Source: Candidatus Omnitrophota bacterium
Lineage (GTDB): Bacteria; Omnitrophota; Gorgyraeia; Gygaellales; Profunditerraquicolaceae
Direction: 5' to 3'
Length of the DNA: 12,317 nt
NCBI GenBank assembly: GCA_016931435.1
Contig: JAFGET010000026.1
Coordinates: 1-12,317 of the forward strand
Part shown: piece after piece, positions 6,841 through 12,313 of the stretch
Numbering within the stretch: position 1 is the stretch's first letter
How the letters are laid out: each line of letters opens with the position of its first letter
Position numbers and translations under genes: made by a program
Notes under the pieces: generated by a model
Seen by the model: only the letters and a program-made list of their open reading frames with translations
Databases searched by the model: none
Told to the model about the DNA's origin: nothing

Positions 6841-7935
6841 TTAATATCCCATCTCTCTCAATATGGCTTTTAGATTCGCTTTGATGATCTTAGGGGTCTT
6901 CACAGACTTAATCGCCCTGTCCGGGTCTTTTAATCCGTGGCCTGTCAATACACAGACTATTTTTGAATTCCGATTTTTTTTGAAATAGCCTTTTTTGCTT
7001 AATTTTAAAAGCCCCGCGATAGACGCCGCAGAAGCAGGCTCGGCAAAAACGCCTTCCTTCTGCGCTAATAATTTATAGGCTGAGATGATCTCTTTATCCG
7101 AGACCATATCGATAAGGCCTCCTGACTCATCGCGCGCCTCCACTGCTTTTTTCCAACTAGCGGGATTTCCTATGCGTATCGCGGTTGCGATGGTTTCAGG
7201 TTTTTTAATAGGGTGCCCTTTGACAATAGGAGCTGAACCTTGAGCCTGAAAACCCAACATCTTAGGCAATCTATTGATCTTACCAAGAAGCTTATATTCC
7301 TTGTAACCTTTCCAATAAGCAGTAATATTACCGGCGTTACCCACAGGCAAAACCTGAAAAACCGGAGCTTCACCTAAATAATCACAGATCTCAAAACTTG
7401 AAGTCTTCTGTCCCTCTATGCGGTAAGGATTAAGGGAGTTAACCAGGGTAATAGGATATTTTGAGGTTATGTCTTTAACCAGGTCTAAGGCGTCATCGAA
7501 ATTTCCATCAACAGCTATTACTTTTGCCCCGTGAATAAGCGCCTGGCTTAATTTTCCTAAGGCAATAGCTCCAGAGGGAATCAAGACCGCGCATTTCATC
7601 CCTGCTTTTGCGGCATAAGCTGCCGCAGAAGCCGAGGTATTACCTGTTGAAGCGCACATTACGACACCAGAGCCTTCTTCCAGCGCCTTTGAAATAGCCA
7701 AAGTCATACCGCGGTCTTTAAAGGAACCTGTCGGGTTTAGGCCTTCATACTTTAAATATACCTGACAGCCTTTTCCTATCTGAGAGCTTAAATAAGCAGA
7801 ATATATCAGCGGGGTGTTGCCTTCATTCAGCGTAATAACCGGAGTCCTTTTGCTGACAGGAAGATATTCCCTATATCGTTCAATCACCCCTTTGTAATTT
7901 TGACTTTTGACTTTTGACTTTTGATTTTTGATCAT
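6841..7935 (-). CDS. thrC: Threonine synthase
   Basis: PLP enzyme converting O-phosphohomoserine to threonine, the last step of the pathway. The 364 residues carry the PLP lysine in NPTGSFKDRGM (Lys73), the cofactor phosphate loop PVGNAGN (197-203), and TGHGLKD (331-337), the usual threonine synthase layout and length. The ATG at 7935 overlaps the hom stop as ATGA, so translation is probably coupled. The normal family N-terminus seems to begin near residue 14 (NYKGVIERYREYLP). Residues 2-12 are lysine- and serine-rich and encoded by a 7-bp tandem array, so they look like an insertion. A GTG at codon 17 is a possible but less likely start. A change of one repeat unit would shift the frame after the ATG. 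The substrate should come from the ApgM-like protein encoded two genes downstream. Confidence 0.95.
   Translation of the reverse strand: MIKNQKSKVKSQNYKGVIERYREYLPVSKRTPVITLNEGNTPLIYSAYLSSQIGKGCQVYLKYEGLNPTGSFKDRGMTLAISKALEEGSGVVMCASTGNTSASAAAYAAKAGMKCAVLIPSGAIALGKLSQALIHGAKVIAVDGNFDDALDLVKDITSKYPITLVNSLNPYRIEGQKTSSFEICDYLGEAPVFQVLPVGNAGNITAYWKGYKEYKLLGKINRLPKMLGFQAQGSAPIVKGHPIKKPETIATAIRIGNPASWKKAVEARDESGGLIDMVSDKEIISAYKLLAQKEGVFAEPASAASIAGLLKLSKKGYFKKNRNSKIVCVLTGHGLKDPDRAIKSVKTPKIIKANLKAILREMGY
7898..7932 (-). repeat. 7-bp tandem array within the first codons of thrC
   Basis: Five head-to-tail units: on the plus strand (ttttgac) three times, then (ttttgat) twice, 35 bp in all, with only the last base of the unit varying. 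It starts at the hom-thrC junction, touching the last base of the hom stop, and encodes thrC residues 2-12. The unit is not a multiple of three, so expansion or contraction by slippage would put thrC out of frame. Seen directly; phase-variable behaviour is only a hypothesis. Confidence 0.9.
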
Positions 7936-9227
7936 ACTTCTTCTATCCTTATTGCTACCGCATCCTGTTTTATCACCCCCAGACGGTCGATCATCGCCAA
8001 AGCCGACCGCAGCTGTTTCTCTTTAGCCCCATGGGTGATCATGACAATAGGGACTATCTTTTCCTTACCGTGTTCCTTCTGGGTAACCGAAGCAATGCTG
8101 ATATTGAATTTTGCCAGGATACCTGAGATCTTAGCCAGGACCCCCGGTTGATCATAAGCCATAAAACGTATATAGTAACGTCCCTCGATATCATCGATCT
8201 TGCGTAAGCGGCGGATTTCCCTGTCTTCGCAGATATTCAAAGCCGAGCGGAATAATCCCGCTTTTATATCCTGCGCTAGATCTACTAAATCCGAAACTAC
8301 GGCGGAAGCTGCGGATAACTGCCCGGCCCCGGGACCGTAAAATAAAAGATTGCCCGCAAAATCAGACGAAACATATATTGCGTTGAATACCCCCCCTACC
8401 GAAGCTAAAAGATGGCCTTTGGTTATCAGGGTAGGATGCACCCTTACTTCCAACTGATCAGATTCTTTTTTGGCGATCGCCAGTAATTTAATCTCAAAAC
8501 CCATTTCCTTGGCGTAATTTACATCTGCCAGCGATATTTTAGAAATCCCCTCGACAAAAACATCGTTTAAGGCTACTAACTTGCCGAACCCAAGATAAAC
8601 CAAGAGTATCAATTTATGCGCGGAATCCAGCCCCTCAAGGTCCAAGGTGGGGTCTTTTTCCGCGAAGCCTTTTTGTTTTGCCTCTTTTAAAGCTTCATTG
8701 AAAGAACAATTATGTAAAGACATCCGGGATAATATAAAATTCGAGGTGCCGTTGACTATGCCGAATATGCTGGCGAATGAATTAGCCACCAATCCTTCGC
8801 GCAGCGACTTTATAATAGGTATACCCCCTCCTACCGAAGCTTCAAAATATATACTCTTTGCCCGGTCCCGAGCGTATGAAAATAACTCCCTTCCCTGACG
8901 GGCAAGGAGCAGTTTATTCGCGGTAACTACGCTTTTACCGTTAGCTAAGGCCTCCATTATGAATTCTTTTGCCGGGCTTATACCTCCCACTAATTCAACT
9001 ACCACATCTATCTGAGGGTCGCAGGTGACAGCCCTTACCTCTTTGGTCAGAAGCTTCCTGTCGATATTAACGTTCCTTTTTGACAGGATATCTTTATCGC
9101 ATACCTTTTTTATGTTTATCTCGAGCCCGGTTTTCTCTCTCAGGATACTCTTCTTCTCCTGCAAGATCTTAATGACCCCCGAGCCGACATTTCCAAACCC
9201 GATAATGCCGATATTTATCTTACGCAT
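7932..9227 (-). CDS. hom: Homoserine dehydrogenase with C-terminal ACT domain
   Basis: Reduces aspartate semialdehyde to homoserine with NAD(P)H, the branch point toward threonine and methionine. The 431 residues fit the monofunctional ACT-containing type. An N-terminal nucleotide-binding fold carries GIIGFGNVGSG (7-17), VTANK (101-105) follows, and the catalytic region DLEGLDSAHKL (196-206) supplies Asp201 and Lys205, equivalent to the yeast Asp219 and Lys223. The ACT domain spans about 350-425 (YYIRFMAYDQPGVLAKISG), so threonine feedback is expected. There is no fused aspartokinase; lysC is separate, further down the run. The ATG overlaps the PilZ stop by one base (TAATG) with GAAAGGA upstream, which fixes the start. 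The stop overlaps thrC as ATGA. Confidence 0.95.
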   Translation of the reverse strand: MRKINIGIIGFGNVGSGVIKILQEKKSILREKTGLEINIKKVCDKDILSKRNVNIDRKLLTKEVRAVTCDPQIDVVVELVGGISPAKEFIMEALANGKSVVTANKLLLARQGRELFSYARDRAKSIYFEASVGGGIPIIKSLREGLVANSFASIFGIVNGTSNFILSRMSLHNCSFNEALKEAKQKGFAEKDPTLDLEGLDSAHKLILLVYLGFGKLVALNDVFVEGISKISLADVNYAKEMGFEIKLLAIAKKESDQLEVRVHPTLITKGHLLASVGGVFNAIYVSSDFAGNLLFYGPGAGQLSAASAVVSDLVDLAQDIKAGLFRSALNICEDREIRRLRKIDDIEGRYYIRFMAYDQPGVLAKISGILAKFNISIASVTQKEHGKEKIVPIVMITHGAKEKQLRSALAMIDRLGVIKQDAVAIRIEEV

Positions 9228-9598
9228 TATTTTCCTTTCGGTTTGTTCTTGTTTAAATAAAAATCGATCGTCTGCCCCACTATATTTTTTCTATGCTTAT
9301 CGTCGATCTTCAAAAATTCTATCCTGGTATCGAATATAAGGTCCTTGGTCACCTCCTTGGAATCCAGGACCCTGCCTATTATCTTGATCGGGTAAGGGTC
9401 AAAGGGAAGCCTTGCCTCAATGGCCAAAAAAGTGCCTTTATTAAATTCTCTGTTTGTCGTAAGCAACATGCCGCCAAGGCTTAAATTCTTAAGTTGAGTC
9501 ATATCGGCATGCTCAAAATCATCCAATACCCGGTATGATAATACAAAGCGCGCAGTAATGCGTGGCGCCCTTCTCCTTTCTGCACCTGGATAATTCAT
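9227..9598 (-). CDS. Small PilZ-domain protein, first gene of the threonine cluster
   Basis: A 123-residue single-domain protein with both c-di-GMP-binding signatures of PilZ: the N-terminal RxxxR motif in ERRRAPRITARF (Arg9 and Arg13) and NLSLGG (38-43, the [D/N]xSxxG motif). A third conserved piece, DTRIEF, lies near residue 90. No signal peptide, membrane segment or second domain is seen, so it is likely a cytoplasmic c-di-GMP receptor or adaptor; its partner is unknown. The start has AAGGAG 8 nt upstream. The stop TAA shares one base with the hom ATG, so it is translationally coupled to homoserine dehydrogenase. Whether this reflects a functional link between c-di-GMP and threonine synthesis or just operon hitchhiking cannot be told from one genome. 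Confidence 0.88.
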   Translation of the reverse strand: MNYPGAERRRAPRITARFVLSYRVLDDFEHADMTQLKNLSLGGMLLTTNREFNKGTFLAIEARLPFDPYPIKIIGRVLDSKEVTKDLIFDTRIEFLKIDDKHRKNIVGQTIDFYLNKNKPKGK

Positions 9599-9776
9599 AC
9601 AATCAACTCCTTCATTAAAAATCCTAGGTCAGTTGTTTTAATCTTACTTCAATAATTTAGTCGGGGCGACACACTTTTTCTGTGTCTTGCTTCCAGGAAA
9701 AGTGCGCCGGCTTCCTTTAACTTATTGAACGGCGAGACTGAACACTTCGTCCCTGGCGCCATATCGTTTAATTTAG
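9599..9776 (-). other. Intergenic stretch between tRNA-Pro and the PilZ-hom operon
   Basis: This 178-bp spacer has no supported gene. It contains a second copy of the tRNA-Pro 3' end (9653-9671), preceded on the minus strand by the perfect hairpin GACACA-GAAAAAG-TGTGTC. The rest should hold the 5' leader of PilZ-hom, if that operon has its own promoter. I see only a poor candidate (TTGAAG with TAGGAT 20 nt away). No T-box, other riboswitch or T-run terminator is recognisable. Confidence 0.6.
9653..9671 (-). repeat. Duplicated tRNA-Pro 3' end, distal copy (att-like)
   Basis: Minus-strand TGTCGCCCCGACTAAATTA, identical over 19 bp to 9769-9787 at the end of the tRNA-Pro gene. It covers the last T-stem bases, the whole 3' acceptor strand, the discriminator A and 8 flanking bases. 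Such duplications mark the two ends of elements integrated at tRNA genes, or a decayed tandem tRNA copy. Confidence 0.85.
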
Positions 9777-9787
9777 TCGGGGCGACA
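9769..9787 (-). repeat. Duplicated tRNA-Pro 3' end, copy within the tRNA
   Basis: The partner of the 9653-9671 repeat. It spans the 3' end of the intact tRNA-Pro(GGG) and 8 bp beyond it. The two copies start 116 bp apart and are in direct orientation. Confidence 0.85.
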
Positions 9788-9851
9788 GGACTTGAACCTG
9801 TGACCTCTTGAACCCCATTCAAGTGCTCTAGCCAAACTGAGCCACGCCCCG
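9777..9851 (-). tRNA. tRNA-Pro(GGG)
   Basis: A 75-nt cloverleaf read on the minus strand. The acceptor stem is CGGGGCG/CGCCCCG with discriminator A. The D stem is formed by GCTC and GAGC. The anticodon stem CTTGA/TCAAG encloses the loop ATGGGGT with anticodon GGG (codon CCC, proline) followed by G37. The T stem ACAGG/CCTGT encloses TTCAAGT. The C1-G72 pair with A73 is characteristic of bacterial tRNA-Pro and supports the identity. CCA is not encoded (the gene is followed by CTA), so it must be added by the nucleotidyltransferase. It lies between gpsA and the PilZ-hom operon on the same strand. Confidence 0.97.
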
Positions 9852-9947
9852 ATAATATATCTATAAAACCATCCTTCGCTCTTAATAGGCTGTCAAATAA
9901 AGCTTTGTTGAGCTACGAAAGGCTATGCCCGAAATATCTTTTGTCTG
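9852..9947 (-). other. Spacer between gpsA and tRNA-Pro, no gene seen
   Basis: A 96-bp AT-rich stretch without a supported gene or a T-run terminator. An isolated TTGACA (9896-9891, minus strand) has no correctly spaced -10 box. Just before the tRNA, GAGCGAAGGATGG followed by a TA-rich run would read Met-Val-Leu-stop-Ile-Tyr-Tyr. This faintly resembles the MVLYIYIL-type start of small GIY-YIG proteins, but that is pattern memory only. Confidence 0.5.
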
Positions 9948-10946
9948 TTACTCTTCCCTCTTCTGCCGCGTCATTAAATCCCTGACTACTTTCTTAGGGT
10001 CTTTATCCTTATAAAGAATATTATATATTTCTTTAGTTATAGGCATCTCGACTTTATATTTACGGCTCAAAGCGTAAGCGGATTTTGCGGTAGGAATGCC
10101 TTCCGCTACCATCTCCATGCCTTTGATGATCTCTCTGGCTGTTTTGCCTTTTCCGATCTGTTCACCGACAGTCCGGTTACGGCTGTAGGGGCTGATGCAA
10201 GTAGTCACCAAGTCGCCTAAACCGGTTATTCCTCCGAAAGTCTTGGGGCCTGCCCCCATAGCTAATCCCAGCTTTGCCATCTCAAATAACCCCCTAGATA
10301 AAAGCGCGGCTTTTGTATTCGCCCCAAAACCTAAGCCATCCGATACACCGCAGGCAATAGCGATTATATTTTTAAGGCTTCCTCCTAACTCTACGCCGAC
10401 GACATCACTATTGGTATATAATCTGAAATTTTCCGTCATCAATATGCCCTGCAAATACTTTCTTGCTGCTTTTACCGATGAGGCGATGACGGCTGTAGTT
10501 GGCAATCCCCTGGCTACCTCCTGGGCAATAGTAGGCCCCGAAAGTACAGCTAGTTTGACCCTGCCGAGTTTCTCATATATGAGTTCAGACATCCTTTTTA
10601 AAGTCCTTATCTCTATGCCCTTTGTCGCGCTCAGATAAAAGGCCTCTTTAGGATATCCAGAATTTTTCACCTTAGAAAGAACAGCCCTCATATATTGAGA
10701 AGGGACAGCCAATATTATCAGGTCTTTCTCCCTGATAGCCTCATGTAACTTGTACGTGATCTCTACTGCATCCGGAATTTTAATCCCCGGTAAGAATTTC
10801 TTATTGACTCTATTTCTATTCAAATACCGGGCATAACTTGCAAAGGCACTCCATAAACAGACGCTGTAACCCTTGCGGCAAAGTAAAACCGCCAAGGTAG
10901 TCCCCCATCCTCCGTCACCTAAAACCGCAATTTTAACTTTCTTCAT
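9948..10946 (-). CDS. gpsA: NAD(P)-dependent glycerol-3-phosphate dehydrogenase
   Basis: Reduces dihydroxyacetone phosphate to sn-glycerol 3-phosphate for membrane phospholipid synthesis; cytoplasmic. The 332 residues match the GpsA length. The Rossmann dinucleotide loop is GDGGWGTTLA (10-19), where the second position is Asp instead of the common Ala. Also seen are LSATKG (105-110, Lys109), SGPTIAQEVARGLPT (136-150), the catalytic Lys192 in GGSLKNIIAIACG, NTKAALLSRG and GLGDLVTTC. Its ATG lies 14 nt inside the end of the upstream PilZ gene, and GGAGG lies unusually far upstream (about 15 nt), so reinitiation after the PilZ stop is plausible. No later start fits, since MKKVKIAVLG leads straight into the fold. 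Confidence 0.95.
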   Translation of the reverse strand: MKKVKIAVLGDGGWGTTLAVLLCRKGYSVCLWSAFASYARYLNRNRVNKKFLPGIKIPDAVEITYKLHEAIREKDLIILAVPSQYMRAVLSKVKNSGYPKEAFYLSATKGIEIRTLKRMSELIYEKLGRVKLAVLSGPTIAQEVARGLPTTAVIASSVKAARKYLQGILMTENFRLYTNSDVVGVELGGSLKNIIAIACGVSDGLGFGANTKAALLSRGLFEMAKLGLAMGAGPKTFGGITGLGDLVTTCISPYSRNRTVGEQIGKGKTAREIIKGMEMVAEGIPTAKSAYALSRKYKVEMPITKEIYNILYKDKDPKKVVRDLMTRQKREE

Positions 10947-11376
10947 CCTGCTGCCGGCTTTCCTCCTCTTCTTCCTGCTGGTCCTCTACTCCGGAAAAAT
11001 GGCTCTTTGGATAGATATGGGTTAGATTTTTTTCTTCGAACGTTATGAACTTTATCCCTACGCGGTAAGACCCGTCATCCTTGCCCTCTGCCCTTACTAC
11101 CTTGCCGATAATACCGTTTTGATAAATGAGGCTTCTTTTTTCAACGTCCTTGCAGATACTTAAAGTATCCCGGTCAAAGGAAAGCCAAAGGATATCATTT
11201 TCTTTGACTTTTTCTTTTATGCTGCATAAAAGGCCGGTCTGGCTTATATTTACGGTGTAACCTTCCAACAATTTCGTAATAGTCTCTTTTTTACATACCT
11301 TATAATTAAGCGGAGTGACATAATCTAGCCTGATAAATTTACGCCGTTCCGGCCCCCTATATACATTATCTTCCAT
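10933..11376 (-). CDS. PilZ-domain protein with acidic Glu/Gln-rich tail
   Basis: A 147-residue protein with an N-terminal RRKFIRLDY segment (RxxxR, Arg12 and Arg16) and NISQTG (43-48, the [D/N]xSxxG motif), the two parts of the c-di-GMP site, plus YRVGIKF near 103-109. Residues from about 130 form a low-complexity Glu/Gln/Ser tail (EDQQEEEEESRQQDEES), probably disordered. It shares an opening (PERRKFIRL versus AERRRAPRI) with the other PilZ protein at 9227-9598, so the two may be distant paralogues. The start is supported by GGAG about 7 nt upstream. The end overlaps gpsA by 14 nt, and the purine-rich tail codons lie in the region where the gpsA ribosome site must be. Partner and output are unknown. 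Confidence 0.85.
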   Translation of the reverse strand: MEDNVYRGPERRKFIRLDYVTPLNYKVCKKETITKLLEGYTVNISQTGLLCSIKEKVKENDILWLSFDRDTLSICKDVEKRSLIYQNGIIGKVVRAEGKDDGSYRVGIKFITFEEKNLTHIYPKSHFSGVEDQQEEEEESRQQDEES

Positions 11377-11392
11377 ATATTCTCCGTATCTT

Positions 11393-12145
11393 CTAAGCGA
11401 TCTTTAGATTAACTTTATTTGTCCTTAACTTGGCAAGGTCCCAACTGTAATCATAAAGATGCAAGCCCTTACTTACCGCGATGATCTCGCCGTCTTCCAC
11501 ACCGATCTCTTCTGCCATATACTGCTTGACCAGCTGTAATCCACCCAGATTCGAAGGAAACCCTCCCCATAGATCCCATGAACGGAAATAGAGTATAAAA
11601 TGCATCTTTCCGTAACGTATCCTCGTGTCGATCAACCTAAGACAAGGGGGATCGGTAAGTTTTATATCCGAAGGCATGCCTATTTCCATGATCGCCTGAT
11701 TTGTGCCGTGCCCCTGCGTTTTATAAATATGGATGACTTCTTCTATCTGATTTACCGCCAAAGGCATCTCGCTGGTCATTTCTTTACCGTCGATATTCTG
11801 CTTTAACTTGACCCTGGGGTCGACCAGCCTTTCTCCGTAAGTGTAATCCTCGGTCTGGGTCTTGACGCCTGACATAAGATAACTTAAATACCCCTGGATG
11901 TAATCCATATCGGTGGGGGCGGGGATACTCATCCCCTCGGGGATAATCGGTATTATCTGATGGGACGGCTTTTTTACCCTGATCGTAACAAAATCGAATT
12001 CCAGCCGCTTCTGGCCTTCATAACTGCCACGGGTAATAGTATAGACGTGCCCCTTGTCTAATATAGCCGCCAGGCACTGAAACCAGGCGTCATCCAGATC
12101 AAAGGCTTCGATAAAAACAGGCTCTAAGAATTGACGGTCTTTCAT
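11393..12145 (-). CDS. Thymidylate synthase-like protein, archaeal (methanogen) type
   Basis: A 250-residue ThyA-fold protein. Conserved ThyA parts are recognisable: RGS (39-41, at the Arg phosphate loop), YGERL (103-107), the active-site cysteine in DPPCLRLID (Cys168), FRSWDLWGGFPSN (187-199, equivalent to RSxDxxLGLPFN) and GLHLYDY (227-233, equivalent to THLY). The N-terminal layout and weak similarity elsewhere resemble the methanogen-type enzymes (TIGR03283-like) more than E. coli ThyA. The likely reaction is dUMP methylation to dTMP, or another folate-dependent C5 modification of a pyrimidine nucleotide. Asn199, at the position that selects uracil (Asp in dCMP hydroxymethylases), favours dUMP. 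I cannot find a clear equivalent of catalytic Glu58. No Shine-Dalgarno precedes the ATG; a repeat array lies there instead. The PilZ gene follows after 16 nt. Confidence 0.7.
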   Translation of the reverse strand: MKDRQFLEPVFIEAFDLDDAWFQCLAAILDKGHVYTITRGSYEGQKRLEFDFVTIRVKKPSHQIIPIIPEGMSIPAPTDMDYIQGYLSYLMSGVKTQTEDYTYGERLVDPRVKLKQNIDGKEMTSEMPLAVNQIEEVIHIYKTQGHGTNQAIMEIGMPSDIKLTDPPCLRLIDTRIRYGKMHFILYFRSWDLWGGFPSNLGGLQLVKQYMAEEIGVEDGEIIAVSKGLHLYDYSWDLAKLRTNKVNLKIA

Positions 12146-12149
12146 TTTT

Positions 12150-12227
12150 AGTTGTCAGTTGTCAGTTGTCAGTTGTCAGTTTTCAGAAAAACTTATCTGA
12201 AAACTAAAAACTAATAACTAACAACTA
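12150..12227. repeat. Inverted 7-bp repeat array (long imperfect hairpin) before the ThyA-like gene
   Basis: Plus strand: four exact units agttgtc (12150-12177), then agttttcag (12178-12186), a 10-base loop aaaaacttat, the exact inverse ctgaaaact (12197-12205), and three degenerate inverse units aaaaact, aataact and aacaact (to about 12226). The inner 9 bp pair perfectly, and the outer three units match the inverse of the left arm at 5, 5 and 6 of 7 positions. The array ends 4 bases before the ATG of the ThyA-like gene, so it occupies the ribosome-binding region. Confidence 0.85.
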
Positions 12228-12233
12228 AGTTAA

Positions 12234-12270
12234 GCGGGAGATGGGAATCGGACCTAAAATTTCCCGTCTC
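12234..12270. other. Hairpin with tRNA 3'-end-like sequence (uncertain)
   Basis: Inverted repeat GAGA-T-GGGA (12238-12246) with TCCC-G-TCTC (12262-12270). Read on the minus strand, TCCGATT-CCCAT-CTCCCGC resembles the T loop, T stem and 3' acceptor strand of a tRNA. The matching 5' acceptor strand is absent from the remaining bases and the T stem pairs poorly. It could be a tRNA remnant or an unrelated repeat. Confidence 0.35.
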
Positions 12271-12288
12271 TTAATTCATGAAATTTTA

Positions 12289-12313
12289 TCCTAAGGCCGG
12301 AACGGCCGCAGGA
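12289..12313. repeat. GC-rich hairpin at the window edge
   Basis: TCCT (12289-12292) pairs with AGGA (12310-12313), and GGCCG (12295-12299) with CGGCC (12303-12307), around a GAA loop with a 2x2 internal mismatch. No T-run follows on either strand within view, so it is not called a terminator. The region from 12146 to the end has no gene I can support. Confidence 0.6.

Noticed and set aside
7898..7932. 7-bp array as a CRISPR or protein-binding iteron array
   Set aside because: There are no spacers, the units are too short and contiguous, and they are translated as part of thrC; a simple tandem repeat.
9649..9762. 37-codon minus-strand ORF between tRNA-Pro and the PilZ gene (MAPGTK...)
   Set aside because: No Shine-Dalgarno, no recognisable domain, and its end runs through the duplicated tRNA 3' sequence, so the open frame looks accidental.
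9599..9776. T-box or amino-acid riboswitch ahead of the PilZ-hom operon
   Set aside because: No T-box consensus, specifier stem or terminator/antiterminator pair could be found in the 178 bp, and the only stable hairpin is the short one beside the tRNA-end copy.
9891..9896. Perfect TTGACA as a -35 box for the tRNA-Pro gene
   Set aside because: The nearest TA-rich -10 candidate is about 25 nt away, and at 17 nt there is only GATGGT. The spacing does not support a promoter.
10195..10638. 147-codon plus-strand ORF
   Set aside because: It lies antisense inside gpsA, which has full family motifs. No ribosome site or recognisable protein; a coding shadow.
12178..12205. Perfect 9-bp stem agttttcag/ctgaaaact as an intrinsic terminator of an upstream gene
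   Set aside because: The stem is AT-rich and the following bases on the minus strand are more repeat units, not a T-run.
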